NCBI RefSeq assembly: GCF_013034685.1
Contig: NZ_WQGO01000003.1
Coordinates: 620,001-684,000 of the forward strand
Length of the DNA: 64,000 nucleotides
Source: Ruegeria lacuscaerulensis
GTDB lineage: Bacteria; Pseudomonadota; Alphaproteobacteria; Rhodobacterales; Rhodobacteraceae
Direction of reading: 5' to 3'
Shown here: piece after piece, positions 42,924 to 52,068 of the stretch
How the letters are laid out: every line of letters begins with the position of its first letter
Position numbering within the stretch: position 1 is the stretch's first letter
The notes under the pieces: generated by a model
Told to the model about the DNA's origin: nothing
The model's input: only the letters and a program-made list of their open reading frames with translations
Database searches by the model: none
Translations under genes and position numbers: made by a program

Positions 42924-43292
42924 ATGAGTCAGTCAATTTACGACCGCTATGGGGGCTTCAAAACGATCAGTCGGATCGTGATGACCTTCTATGAAATGGC
43001 GCTGGATTCTGATCAGATCGGCGGTCATTTCGAAGATATCGACATGCCGCGTCTGATTGATCACCAAACCAAGTTTGTGTCTTCTCTGGTTGGTGGACCT
43101 GCCTCGTTCAGTGATGACCGGATCGAGGCAGTGCATCGGCATCTGAACATCACGCATGAAGATTTCGACGAGATGGCCGATTTGTTCGGCGAAGCTCTTG
43201 CCCAGCACGGCATGGAAGACGCGCATATCAAGATCGCCTTGGGAGCCATTGAATCCAAACGCGCAATCATCGTTGCGCGCTCGGCGGCATGA
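42924..43292 (+). CDS. Group I truncated haemoglobin
   Basis: A haem protein of 122 residues. It starts SIYDRYGGFKTISRIVMTFYEMAL with the B-helix Phe22-Tyr23 pair that contacts bound ligand, and His71 in EAVHRHLNI is the proximal haem ligand; IALGAIESKRAII closes the H helix. It binds O2, NO or CO. Its stop overlaps the start of an adenylate cyclase gene (ATGA), so both are made together, which points to a sensing rather than storage role. Confidence 0.92.
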   Translation: MSQSIYDRYGGFKTISRIVMTFYEMALDSDQIGGHFEDIDMPRLIDHQTKFVSSLVGGPASFSDDRIEAVHRHLNITHEDFDEMADLFGEALAQHGMEDAHIKIALGAIESKRAIIVARSAA

Positions 43293-44347
43293 GTATTCAG
43301 GCCATCAACGAACAGTTGCTGCGGGCAATTGGCGTTGGTGTTGCGGTCGTGCGTGCCGCGGATCTGAGCTTCGTTTTTCAGAACGGTCCGTTCATAGAAT
43401 GGTTTGGGACGCCTGAAAAAGGACAAACGCTGCTGGATCTGTTCCCCGATCTGGACGCGCACGAATTGGAGGACGTCAAGCAATCGGGCCTGCGCTATTC
43501 CGTGGAATTGCAGATCAAGCCCAAGCGCCGGACGTTGGTTTTTGCGGTCGCCGTGTCTTTGGCAAGTGGGCTGGACGAGCAGCTTCTCGTGGTCGAATGC
43601 CAGAACATCACCCGCATCCGCGAATTGGAAAGCATGATCGACAGCTATTCCTCAATGGTTGAGCGGAACACGCGTGAGTTAGAGCGCGAGAAAGAGCGTG
43701 TCGAACGTCTGCTGCTGAACCTGATGCCGCGCGCGGTGTATGAAGAGTTCAAGACATTTGGCGTGGTGACGCCGCAGCTTTATGATGAGGTCTCGGTCGT
43801 GATGCTGGACTTTGTCGGCTTCACGGACTTTGCCGCCAAGACGGACCCGACCGTGACCCTGAGCGAGTTGAATGACATTTTCACCGCCTTTGATCGCATC
43901 GTCGAACAGTTTGGCTGTGAGCGGATCAAGACCATCGGAGATGCTTATCTTGCGGTATCAGGAATGCCCGATCCAACCCCGGATCACGCAACCGCCGTTG
44001 CGCATTGTGCGGTCCGGTTCCTGCGGTATCTGGAGCGGCGCAATGAAAGCCACCCCCACAAATGGCAGGCCCGTGTCGGGTTGGGTATGGGGCCCGCAGT
44101 CGGGTCGGTAGTTGGTATACAGAAATACGTCTATGACGTATTTGGCCCGGCGGTGAACCTGGCCTCGCGCCTTCAGGTTTTTGCTAACCCGATGCATATC
44201 GTGGCGCCGGATGAGATGAAATATGCGCTGATCGACGCGTTTCAGGTTTCCGATATCGGTCGCGTCGACGTCAAAGGCATGGGTGAGATGGACTTGATCA
44301 ATGTCACGTCTGGCTTGAGCATGCCGAAGCCCAAAACCGTTTTTTGA
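43289..44347 (+). CDS. PAS-coiled-coil class III adenylate cyclase
   Basis: A soluble 352-residue cyclase. Residues 1-110 look like a PAS domain (AIGVGVAVVRAADLSFVFQNGPFIEWFG). Residues about 112-150 form a helical linker (IRELESMIDSYSSMVERNTRELEREKERVERLLLNLMP), and the rest is the catalytic domain. Asp174 and Asp218 are the metal ligands. Lys214 (RIKTIGDAY) and Asp283 (VYDVFG) are the purine-selecting pair of adenylate cyclases, so cAMP is the predicted product; NLASR has the transition-state Asn and Arg. The order PAS, coil, cyclase is that of soluble guanylate cyclase without its haem domain, and the haem protein is the coupled upstream gene. Confidence 0.9.
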   Translation: MSIQAINEQLLRAIGVGVAVVRAADLSFVFQNGPFIEWFGTPEKGQTLLDLFPDLDAHELEDVKQSGLRYSVELQIKPKRRTLVFAVAVSLASGLDEQLLVVECQNITRIRELESMIDSYSSMVERNTRELEREKERVERLLLNLMPRAVYEEFKTFGVVTPQLYDEVSVVMLDFVGFTDFAAKTDPTVTLSELNDIFTAFDRIVEQFGCERIKTIGDAYLAVSGMPDPTPDHATAVAHCAVRFLRYLERRNESHPHKWQARVGLGMGPAVGSVVGIQKYVYDVFGPAVNLASRLQVFANPMHIVAPDEMKYALIDAFQVSDIGRVDVKGMGEMDLINVTSGLSMPKPKTVF

Positions 44348-44962
44348 TCAGTCATCCTGCGGCACAAGCCCCAGCCCCCGCAAATAGATACCGATCCCGG
44401 ACTCCAGAAGATCCTCGGGCGGGAAAGGCGAACTGGCTCCGGTGTTGCGGGCGAACAGCTCCACCACACCGTGGCTCATGGCCCATATATGCGCGCTGAA
44501 CATGGATGCCGGAGGCCGCTTTTCGGGCGGAATATGCTGTGACAGATCGGATGCAGCCTTTTCCAAAACCGCTTTTGCTCGGTTGGCGGCAAGGGCCAAT
44601 TCTGGTGTGCGGTTGATCGAGATACCGCTTTCGAACATCGCGATATAGTGGCCAGGATGTTTGCGGGCGAAAGCCAAGTACGCGCGTCCGGTCGCTTCGA
44701 ACGCGGCAAGGGCCGAGGGTTGGCCTTTGTCATAGGCGAACTGCATCAGATCCGCGAACATCTCAAACCCCTGACGGGCGGCTTCGGCGATCAGGTCCTC
44801 GCGGCCCTGATAGTGGCGATAGACGGCGGCAGGCGTCACGCCTGCGGTCTTGGCAGCTTCGGACAGGGTAAACCCGGTTGGGCCTTTTGCCTCGATCAAC
44901 GATAGCGCCGCCTCGATCAGCGCCTGTTTCAGATTTCCGTGATGATAGCCGCGTTTGCTCAT
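44348..44962 (-). CDS. TetR family regulator
   Basis: A 204-residue repressor. The N-terminal helix-turn-helix is FTLSEAAKTAGVTPAAVYRHYQGREDLI; the C-terminal ligand domain resembles the WHG group (ARKHPGHYIAMFESG). It ends directly at the cyclase stop, tail to tail. The target gene is not evident; ppk2 lies downstream on the same strand, 96 bp away. Confidence 0.88.
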   Translation of the reverse strand: MSKRGYHHGNLKQALIEAALSLIEAKGPTGFTLSEAAKTAGVTPAAVYRHYQGREDLIAEAARQGFEMFADLMQFAYDKGQPSALAAFEATGRAYLAFARKHPGHYIAMFESGISINRTPELALAANRAKAVLEKAASDLSQHIPPEKRPPASMFSAHIWAMSHGVVELFARNTGASSPFPPEDLLESGIGIYLRGLGLVPQDD

Positions 44963-45057
44963 GCCTGTGTTAAGCGCCTTTTTTGTTTTGGCTCGTTGAT
45001 CTTATGACATAATGCTGAGATGTCGGTACGTCCAACCGATCATCCGTCGGGGGCGGC

Positions 45058-45927
45058 CTACGCATCCCAGATATCCGGGCCCCCGCAAATTTTCGGATCG
45101 TTTGCGCCAATGGCATCCGCGTCTTTTTCGTCATAATCCACTGCGTGCAGCACGGTCCTGATTGCGGCAAGTCGAGCGCGTTTCTTGTCGTCGGACCGGA
45201 CAATCGTCCACGGGCAGGTATCCGAGTGGCTGCGGGTCAGCGTCTCGGCTATGGACTGTGAATATTCCTCCCATTTACTCAACCCAGCAACGTCAATTGG
45301 GCTGAGTTTCCACTGTTTCAGAGGGTCGGTTTCACGCGCTAGAAAGCGATTAAGCTGTTCGGCCCGTCCAACATTCAGCCAAAATTTGAAAAGCTGGATT
45401 CCGTCATTGACCAAACCGGTTTCAAGCGGCAGGACTTGGCGAAAGAACCGCTCGCGCTCTTCCGGTTCGCAAAAACCGAACACGTTCTCGACCACACCGC
45501 GATTGTACCAGCTGCGGTCGAAGAACACGATCTCACCGGCCGAGGGCAGGTGCGGGATGTAACGCTGGAAATACCATTGGCTGCGCTCTTGATCCGAAGG
45601 CTTGCTCAGCGCGACATTGCGCGCCCCACGTGGATTAAGGTTTTCGCGAAAGCGCTTGATTGTGCCGCCTTTTCCTGCGGCATCTCGGCCTTCGAAGATG
45701 ATTGCGATACGGCTTTCGGTTTCCTTGACCCAAGACTGCATCTTGACCAGTTCGATCTGCAATGCCTCCATCTGCTTTTCGTAGTCCTTACGCTTCATCC
45801 GTTCTTCGTAAGGATAGCTGGAGTTCAGAATATCGTCCTTGTCCGCCTTTTCGATCGCAGAGCGAACGTCTTTGGGCGCATCATTTCGAAAATATTTTTC
45901 AATGGAGCCTTTTGAGGATCGGGCCAT
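45058..45927 (-). CDS. ppk2: Polyphosphate kinase 2
   Basis: A single-domain PPK2 of 289 residues that moves phosphate between polyphosphate and nucleotides. Walker A is [16 protein letters not shown], the lid/Walker B region [20 protein letters not shown], followed by [27 protein letters not shown]. Length fits the one-domain class that uses nucleoside diphosphates. Monocistronic by spacing. Confidence 0.93.
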   Translation of the reverse strand: MARSSKGSIEKYFRNDAPKDVRSAIEKADKDDILNSSYPYEERMKRKDYEKQMEALQIELVKMQSWVKETESRIAIIFEGRDAAGKGGTIKRFRENLNPRGARNVALSKPSDQERSQWYFQRYIPHLPSAGEIVFFDRSWYNRGVVENVFGFCEPEERERFFRQVLPLETGLVNDGIQLFKFWLNVGRAEQLNRFLARETDPLKQWKLSPIDVAGLSKWEEYSQSIAETLTRSHSDTCPWTIVRSDDKKRARLAAIRTVLHAVDYDEKDADAIGANDPKICGGPDIWDA

Positions 45928-45976
45928 TAGCTACCTCTCGATAAAATCCATATCCTACTATGGATTAGCGCAAGGC

Positions 45977-46984
45977 TTAACGCAAACCCGCCCTTTGGGC
46001 CGCGCGGTCGATGGCAGCGGCCACCTCGGGTGCAGCGACGACCTGCGGCATATGGCCGATCCCCGGCAGTTCGATCAGTTCCGCGCCGGGGATCTGTTCT
46101 ATCAACCGGTGGGAATGCCAGCCCAACCCGACCGTGGTGTCGGCGGTGCCATGCACGATCTCGGTGGGGACATCGATATCCTTATAGCGCGGTTGCAGTG
46201 CGCGAACCTCTTCTAACAGGTTGGCGCGCTGTTTTGCATTGGCATGCATCGAGGCGCTTCGGATGGTCAGGCCGGGACCGAAGTGGTCTGAATAACCTTC
46301 GGGCGCGGTTTGTGGGGAGAAAACACGGTCCAGTGCCTTTTCGACATACCATTCGGGGATAAAGGCGCTGATCAGGGGAAGGGCCAGCGCGTTTCCGGCT
46401 GGGGTCGCTGCCATCCTGTTGAACCCGTCTAATGGGGTCTCCCAAGGAATGGCAGCCGGAGCGATCAACACTAGCGCCGAAATGTTTTCGGGGCGTGTCA
46501 CAGCCCAGGCCAATGACACCGATCCGCCATAGCTTTGTCCGGCGACGATAGGCTTGTCCGCCCCAAGGCGCGCGGCGGCTTCTTGCAAGATTTCCGCTTG
46601 CTCGACAATAGTTTCGCCACCGGGGTTAAAGCTGGAGCTGTACCCCAGGCCAGGGCGATCAAAGACGATGACACGAAAATGCTCGGCCAGGATTGGGGCC
46701 AACGCAAAGGTCATGTCGCGCGTGTTCCCGCTGGAGCCATGGATCAACACCACGTCCGGCCCTTCACCCATGACAACCGCGTGGACAGAAACGCCGTCTA
46801 CGTCAACAATCTGACCTTCGGGTGGAAAGGCAGCTTCGGATCGCGCCTCATTCTGCGCTGCACGCCAGGTGGTGGTTATGGTCAGCCCGGCAACAAGCAG
46901 ACCCAGAGTGACAAGCGTTTTAACGGCCAATTTGATCCATCTCGAACGGTGTGGTTTGGTAAATCTGATTAATCCAGTTGCCAT
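45977..46984 (-). CDS. Alpha/beta hydrolase with N-terminal membrane anchor
   Basis: A serine-hydrolase-fold protein with a hydrophobic N-terminal helix ([18 protein letters not shown]) that anchors or exports it. The oxyanion region is [14 protein letters not shown], the nucleophile elbow [14 protein letters not shown], and the His [14 protein letters not shown]. Substrate unknown. The ATG at 46984 overlaps the end of metA by 65 bp; a TTG at 46930 would cut the overlap to 11 bp and still keep the helix, so the true start is uncertain. Confidence 0.8.
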   Translation of the reverse strand: MATGLIRFTKPHRSRWIKLAVKTLVTLGLLVAGLTITTTWRAAQNEARSEAAFPPEGQIVDVDGVSVHAVVMGEGPDVVLIHGSSGNTRDMTFALAPILAEHFRVIVFDRPGLGYSSSFNPGGETIVEQAEILQEAAARLGADKPIVAGQSYGGSVSLAWAVTRPENISALVLIAPAAIPWETPLDGFNRMAATPAGNALALPLISAFIPEWYVEKALDRVFSPQTAPEGYSDHFGPGLTIRSASMHANAKQRANLLEEVRALQPRYKDIDVPTEIVHGTADTTVGLGWHSHRLIEQIPGAELIELPGIGHMPQVVAAPEVAAAIDRAAQRAGLR

Positions 46985-47837
46985 AGAGCAGGTGCGCATG
47001 GCTGCGCCATCTGTTCTGCGGCGGCTGGCTCGGGTCGTCATCAGGGTAATAATTCATCGGCACATTGATTGGCGTGCCATTGGCGATATCGCGATCATAT
47101 TCTTGTTTCAGCGTGTCGCTGTCATATTCGAAATGATTGAAGATATAGATCGCCCGATGTTCGGGGTCCTCAACCAGACAGGGGCCGACCTCGTCGCTGC
47201 CCAAAAGAGTCGTCAAGCCTGCGGCGCCGTCGATCTCGGGTTGTTTCATCTCGGTCCAGCGGCTGACAGGGATCACGCATTCGTCCGAAAACCCACGCAA
47301 AAACGGCGAAGAGGGCACGAGATTGCGTTGTCGGAAACAGCCGAATGCCTTCGCGTCCAGCATATGTTTGCGAACGCCGTGGAAGTGATTGATCATCGCC
47401 ATCCCACCCCAGCACACGCCGAAGGTCGAGTGCACGTTGGTCTGGGTCCAGTCGAAGACCTCGCTGATCTCCTCCCAATAGGTGACGTCATCGAATTCCA
47501 GATGTTCGATCGGCGCGCCGGTGATGATGAGCCCGTCAAACTTCTGGTCCTTGACCTCCTGGAACGGGCGATAGAACTCGGCCATGTGGGCGGCTGCGGT
47601 GTTCTTTGTGCGATGTTCCGTCATGCGGATCAGCGAAAGGTCGATTTGTAGCGGCGTCGCGCCGATCAGGCGGGCGAACTGGTTTTCGGTCTGAATCTTC
47701 TTGGGCATCAGATTCAGCAACCCGATCCGCAATGGACGGATGTCCTGACGCATAGCCTGATCCTCGGCCATGACCATGACGCCCTCTTGCGAGAGTACGT
47801 CAAATGCGGGCAGGTCAGCGGGGATCTTGATAGGCAT
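46920..47837 (-). CDS. metA: Homoserine O-acyltransferase (probable O-acetyltransferase)
   Basis: First step of methionine synthesis: acylates homoserine. The 305-residue MetA-type protein shows [24 protein letters not shown], the nucleophile [12 protein letters not shown], and [15 protein letters not shown]. In the loop [12 protein letters not shown] a Glu stands where Escherichia coli MetA has Gly; this position was shown to select acetyl-CoA, so an O-acetyltransferase is predicted. The upstream ATPase gene ends 39 bp before it, leaving no room for a SAM riboswitch. Confidence 0.92.
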   Translation of the reverse strand: MPIKIPADLPAFDVLSQEGVMVMAEDQAMRQDIRPLRIGLLNLMPKKIQTENQFARLIGATPLQIDLSLIRMTEHRTKNTAAAHMAEFYRPFQEVKDQKFDGLIITGAPIEHLEFDDVTYWEEISEVFDWTQTNVHSTFGVCWGGMAMINHFHGVRKHMLDAKAFGCFRQRNLVPSSPFLRGFSDECVIPVSRWTEMKQPEIDGAAGLTTLLGSDEVGPCLVEDPEHRAIYIFNHFEYDSDTLKQEYDRDIANGTPINVPMNYYPDDDPSQPPQNRWRSHAHLLYGNWINQIYQTTPFEMDQIGR

Positions 47838-47876
47838 CAGGTGCAAGCCTTTGGTGTTTCAGTACAGAGGCGGTAA

Positions 47877-48749
47877 TTAAGCGCGGTTGGCGCGGGTCTC
47901 AAGGGTGCGTTCGATCAACTCATCGAAATCCGCGGCGTCACGCACATTGTGCATGTCGTTTGCGGTTACTGCCACGCCCCAGTTTTCGGCCATGGCCTGA
48001 TAACGCGGTTGGCGATGGGCCAACGCGCGGGCATAGGTCCAGCGGACAAAGGCGTCTGGGTCGACCTCGGCGGCGGTGCAGCCTTGTTCGATCAGATACT
48101 CCTCCCAGACCCGCGTCAGGAATTCGGGCTGGTAGGACATCGGTTTGGGGGCCTTGTCGAAACGGCGGATCAGCTCGGCAGTGTGGTCTTCGTCCCCCTT
48201 GAGCCAGATCATCAGGGTCTGGCGCGACAGTTCCGACAGAACCTGATCGCGCGGATCATTTGGGTCGACCCATTCACAGATAGAGCCGCCAGTATCGCAG
48301 ATAAAATGCGGATATTGGTAAAGGCGCTGCGCGCGGTCGATAAAGTATTCGGTGTCCAGCAGGGCGTGGATCTCGGCCAGGCGGAACTGTTCCTGCCTGC
48401 GGCGGTATTCCGACAGCTCCAATCCGCCCAATGCCGGGTTGCCGGGTTTGCCGAGATAGGCGGCGACGGGGGTCAGGTTTTCGAACGAGATATTCGAGCC
48501 GATATAGATCGAATCCGTTAGAAGAAGATCACGCAGGAACGGGACCTTCATCGCTTCGGCCTTGGCGTTGTCGGTGATGTATTCGCCCATATAGCGGGTA
48601 CCAATGCGGTAATCGATCGAGTAGTGGAACCAGTCGCCCGAATCCCGCAACACATTCGACACATAGGTTTTGCCCAGCCCCGACATGCCGAAGAAAAGCA
48701 CTTTCTTCCGTGCCGCGCCCTGCCAGTCTTTTGCCGAGTTGTAGATCAT
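47877..48749 (-). CDS. P-loop ATPase of unknown function
   Basis: A 290-residue protein with Walker A FFGMSGLGKTYVSNVL near the start; the Walker B candidate is HFICDTGGSICEW. The rest has no domain that I recognise, apart from a repeated aromatic/acidic pattern (MSYQPEFLTRVWEEYLIEQG). It resembles small-molecule kinases in layout. It is just upstream of metA on the same strand, perhaps co-transcribed. A kinase or a regulatory ATPase role is possible. Confidence 0.7.
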   Translation of the reverse strand: MIYNSAKDWQGAARKKVLFFGMSGLGKTYVSNVLRDSGDWFHYSIDYRIGTRYMGEYITDNAKAEAMKVPFLRDLLLTDSIYIGSNISFENLTPVAAYLGKPGNPALGGLELSEYRRRQEQFRLAEIHALLDTEYFIDRAQRLYQYPHFICDTGGSICEWVDPNDPRDQVLSELSRQTLMIWLKGDEDHTAELIRRFDKAPKPMSYQPEFLTRVWEEYLIEQGCTAAEVDPDAFVRWTYARALAHRQPRYQAMAENWGVAVTANDMHNVRDAADFDELIERTLETRANRA

Positions 48750-48798
48750 CGACCGCTATCCCTTTTTCCAACCTTGCTAATTCGGGGCAGCGGCGGCG

Positions 48799-49695
48799 TC
48801 AATCACGTCTGGCCGAGCGGTTAAGGGTCAAGAGCCCGGCCGCCAGAACCGCAAAGCCCAAATAGGCTTGTGGCGGCAGGGCTTCATCCCGCAACAGGCT
48901 GCCTAAAAGGATCGCTACAGGTGGAATGACAAGCGTGACCAGCATCAGATTTCCGGCACCCGCCATGGCGAGAACGCGGTAGTACAGCAGGTATGCACCG
49001 GCGGTGGCGATGAGCGCGTAGTAGGCGATTGCCAGCCACGTTTCGGCGGGCAGGGCAAATGACGGCATCCCGTCTGTCATTAGGGAGAGCGGCAATATCA
49101 TCATCGTTGATCCCGTCAGCATCCCCGCAGCGGCAACGATTGGCGAAAGATCGGCGAGGGTCGCGCGAGCCCATGCTCCGGCGAGGGCATAGGACAGGGT
49201 GCCTGCGACGATGGCCAACTGCGCCAGATTGCGCAGGTCGAAGGTGATTAAATTCTGCCAACCGATGGCGATCGTCACCCCGGTAAAGCCCAACCCAACC
49301 CCAACCGCGCGGGTCAGCGTCAAGCGTTCGTCCCGAAAGAACACCGCAGCGACCAGTACGCCGAAAATTGCAGTCGCTGCGTTCAGAATCGAGGTCAGCC
49401 CCGTTTCGATATGCAACTGAGCCCACGCCATGAGAGAGAACGGGATCGCATTGTTCAAAAGGCCCATAACCAGAAAGGCTCCCCAAACGCGGCGGTTTGT
49501 CGGGATTTTCGACCCCTTGATCCAAACGACCAGCCATAAAGCTAACATCGCCCAGAAAACCCGGTGCAACACCGAGGTCATGACCGGTACCGTATCCAAT
49601 GCAATACGAATCGACACGAAGGACGCGCCCCAGATTACGCCCAACAGTAAAAGTTCAGCCCATGCACGGCCTGAAAGGTGTTTTTGATCCATCAT
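48799..49695 (-). CDS. EamA/DMT family transporter
   Basis: Ten-helix drug/metabolite transporter with two EamA repeats, 298 residues. LLLGVIWGASFVSIRIALDTVP opens the first repeat and LVTLVIPPVAILLGSLLRDEAL closes the second. It probably exports amino acids or metabolites. I use the ATG at 49695; a TTG further up lacks a ribosome site. It lies downstream of the FadL-type porin gene, after that gene's terminator. Confidence 0.87.
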   Translation of the reverse strand: MMDQKHLSGRAWAELLLLGVIWGASFVSIRIALDTVPVMTSVLHRVFWAMLALWLVVWIKGSKIPTNRRVWGAFLVMGLLNNAIPFSLMAWAQLHIETGLTSILNAATAIFGVLVAAVFFRDERLTLTRAVGVGLGFTGVTIAIGWQNLITFDLRNLAQLAIVAGTLSYALAGAWARATLADLSPIVAAAGMLTGSTMMILPLSLMTDGMPSFALPAETWLAIAYYALIATAGAYLLYYRVLAMAGAGNLMLVTLVIPPVAILLGSLLRDEALPPQAYLGFAVLAAGLLTLNRSARRD

Positions 49696-49743
49696 GCCGG
49701 TATTTCGCACGCTGCGATGATCCAAGGCGACCCGAAAGATGCG

Positions 49744-49773
49744 AAAAAGGCCCCGCCGATCAGGCAGAGCCTT
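49744..49773 (-). terminator. Terminator after the FadL-type gene
   Basis: On the minus strand an 11-bp stem (AAGGCTCTGCC / GGCGGGGCCTT, with two T-G pairs) and five-base loop are followed by TTTTT, about 20 bp after the FadL-type stop. A clear Rho-independent terminator. Confidence 0.85.
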
Positions 49774-49793
49774 TCAAGTAATCACTGAATGGA

Positions 49794-50942
49794 TCAGTCC
49801 AGCGCGTAAGTCAGCTGCAGACCGGCACTCCAAGCCGAGTTGCCGCTGAATTCACCACCAGTGGTGGTGGTGGCGTCGCCGATGTCTGTATAGCGAATGC
49901 CGCCCGAGATCTGAGCTTTCTCAATCGAGTAGGTGCCACCTACGCCAACGCTCCAGAAGCCATTGGTTGGGCCGAGGTTCGACACTTCGGAGCCTGTGTC
50001 CTTCTCATAACCGAAGGACAGGGCGCCCGAGAAGTCTTCGGAGAACTGGTAGCCGACACCCAGAGCGTAGGTGAAGGTGTCATCCGCGAAGCTTACAAGT
50101 GGATCGCTGTTGGGCGGTAGGCCGGTAAAGACCGGCGGTGAAACGTCAGACTGCGGCCAGTCGACCCAACGAATCGAACCGAACACCAGAGTCTTGGGCG
50201 CAACTCCGGTCTGGAAGTCCAAGTTGACAGACTGAGGCGAGACGATCTCGGTTTCGGTGTCCTGGGTTATCAAAGGTGCGCCGGGAGCCAGTGCGTTGAA
50301 CGATTCAGTAGACGATACATCGTGGGTGATTTTCGAACTGTAAACCAGCGACACACGTGCCGCGATTTCAGGGCGTTCCCACGCCACGCCGACCACGTAG
50401 CCAAAGTCAATTTCGTCGCTGAAGTCGACTTCATAGCCTAGGACAGCCGGAACTGCGACATTGGCTTCGACGCGCTGAGCGCGGACGCCGCCGATGGCAC
50501 TAAAGCCTCCGCTGAACTTGTAACGCAGCAGTGCAGTGATAGCGTCAAAATCTGCGTCGGCTCTTAATACGTCGGTTCGCCCGCCCAAACCCGCAAGAAC
50601 TGTTGGATTCAGTGATAGGGGATAATTTGCAGGGTAGCTAACGTCCGCACCGAAAGGTTGATCATAGATCAGGGCAAAATCCAATGTTTCGTTGATTGCC
50701 CGTTTGTAACCCAATCCCGGTGAGAAAAAGTCCTCGGCGATGTCTCCGGAGTCGACGTCCCCCAGCCCGGGTGCAAACTGTGAGCCACTGATATCGGGGT
50801 CAGCGTAGCCAAGACGTGCCTGAACTACCGAGCCTTCTTCGAAGATCAAGTTGATGCCCTGACCGCTGCGGTCCAGACCCGCAGCGTGAACGCCGGTCGC
50901 ACCAACGCACAAAGCGCACGCCTGCAGAAGCGCCTTTTTCAT
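49794..50942 (-). CDS. FadL/OmpP1 family outer-membrane transport protein
   Basis: A 382-residue beta-barrel for hydrophobic compounds. A signal peptide (LLQACALCVGATGVHA) is followed by the short hatch-like start AGLDRSGQGINLIFEEG. Alternating beta strands end in the aromatic-free QLTYALD. It likely imports long-chain fatty acids or aromatic compounds. Monocistronic, with its own terminator. Confidence 0.88.
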   Translation of the reverse strand: MKKALLQACALCVGATGVHAAGLDRSGQGINLIFEEGSVVQARLGYADPDISGSQFAPGLGDVDSGDIAEDFFSPGLGYKRAINETLDFALIYDQPFGADVSYPANYPLSLNPTVLAGLGGRTDVLRADADFDAITALLRYKFSGGFSAIGGVRAQRVEANVAVPAVLGYEVDFSDEIDFGYVVGVAWERPEIAARVSLVYSSKITHDVSSTESFNALAPGAPLITQDTETEIVSPQSVNLDFQTGVAPKTLVFGSIRWVDWPQSDVSPPVFTGLPPNSDPLVSFADDTFTYALGVGYQFSEDFSGALSFGYEKDTGSEVSNLGPTNGFWSVGVGGTYSIEKAQISGGIRYTDIGDATTTTGGEFSGNSAWSAGLQLTYALD

Positions 50943-51066
50943 AGAATTCCTCCCTAATACTCTCCTGACATCTGCGCGGGGATCGTGTGTGAGTGCGCGC
51001 AGTGTGGTTGCTTGGATGCTCGATATTCACTCAGGGGTCATTTTAGCGTCAACTAGTGACCGTGCG

Positions 51067-51972
51067 TTACTTGTGACGAGTGTTAGGGAAATCTGTTGCC
51101 AAACTGTTACGATTCTCTGCCCGAACGTTCAGAAAGATACCTGAAAAGATCACAACGGCACCTAGCAGCGTCCAGTGATCCAGCGGTTCGTGGTAAAGAA
51201 TCACCCCCACAATGGCAATTGTGGGGAGCCTGGCGAAGTCAAAAGGAACAACAACTGTAGCGGGCGCGATCGCCAGCGCGTTGGTAATGCAGAAATGCGC
51301 CAAAAGCCCTGCGAACCCCACCAACAATAAGAACGGGGCGGTCGATAAGGTCGGCAGATCCATCTGACCGTCAACGACTGAGGCGGCAAAACCCAGCCCG
51401 GTTTGAATGACCGTCAGCCAGAACATGATGCAGCCGATACTGGCGAATTTAGTGAGTTTCTTCGTTGAAATCGTCGTCAGTGCGAAAAAGATGGCAGAGA
51501 GAGCTGCGGCGATCACTCCTGCACTTAACGGCACCGCGCCAGGGCGTGCCACGATCAGGATACCAGCAAACCCGATCAGCGCCGACAGGATGCGTATAGT
51601 GGTCAAACGCTCGCCCAATAGAAGCGGTGACAGCAGGATCACCCAGATGGGCTGAGTAAACTCAAGTGCAAAAACCTGCGCCAGAGGCACGACCGACACC
51701 GCGTAGAACCAAAGGTTCTGTCCGGTAAAGTGCATCACGTTACGCAGACTGTGCAGCCCCAGACGATGCACCGAAATCTGATGCCATTTGCCTGTCACTG
51801 TGAGAACAAGGCTTACCACGCAGATGCCCACAATGCTGCGGTAGAACATGATCTCGAATGTATCATGCGTGACGCTGAGTTCGCGCCCGGCCACGGCCAT
51901 CGAGGAAAACGACGCAATCGCCCCCAGCATCCAGAGCGCGGCCTTGCCGATTTGCGGTCTGGAACTGTCCAT
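51067..51972 (-). CDS. EamA/DMT family transporter
   Basis: A second ten-helix DMT transporter, 301 residues, from a different subgroup than the one downstream: KAALWMLGAIASFSSMAVAGRELS, VPLAQVFALEFTQPIWVILLSPLLLGERL. The latter part resembles RhaT/RarD-like exporters of small metabolites. It is followed by the FadL-type gene after 124 bp. Substrate unknown. Confidence 0.87.
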   Translation of the reverse strand: MDSSRPQIGKAALWMLGAIASFSSMAVAGRELSVTHDTFEIMFYRSIVGICVVSLVLTVTGKWHQISVHRLGLHSLRNVMHFTGQNLWFYAVSVVPLAQVFALEFTQPIWVILLSPLLLGERLTTIRILSALIGFAGILIVARPGAVPLSAGVIAAALSAIFFALTTISTKKLTKFASIGCIMFWLTVIQTGLGFAASVVDGQMDLPTLSTAPFLLLVGFAGLLAHFCITNALAIAPATVVVPFDFARLPTIAIVGVILYHEPLDHWTLLGAVVIFSGIFLNVRAENRNSLATDFPNTRHK

Positions 51973-52038
51973 GAAAAGCCCTGTCTGTTCTGGAATTTGT
52001 TGTCTTGATAAGTAACGGCAAATCGACCGACCAGAAAC

Positions 52039-52062
52039 AAAAAAGCCGGGCAGAAGCCCGGC
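52039..52062 (-). terminator. Rho-independent terminator after guaA
   Basis: On the minus strand GCCGGGC, a TTCT loop and GCCCGGC are followed by six T, seven bases after the guaA stop. Confidence 0.92.
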
Positions 52063-52068
52063 AATTTA

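Noticed and set aside
47838..47876. Possible SAM riboswitch ahead of metA
   Set aside because: Only 39 bp separate metA from the upstream gene; too short for a SAM-II element and no matching motif seen.
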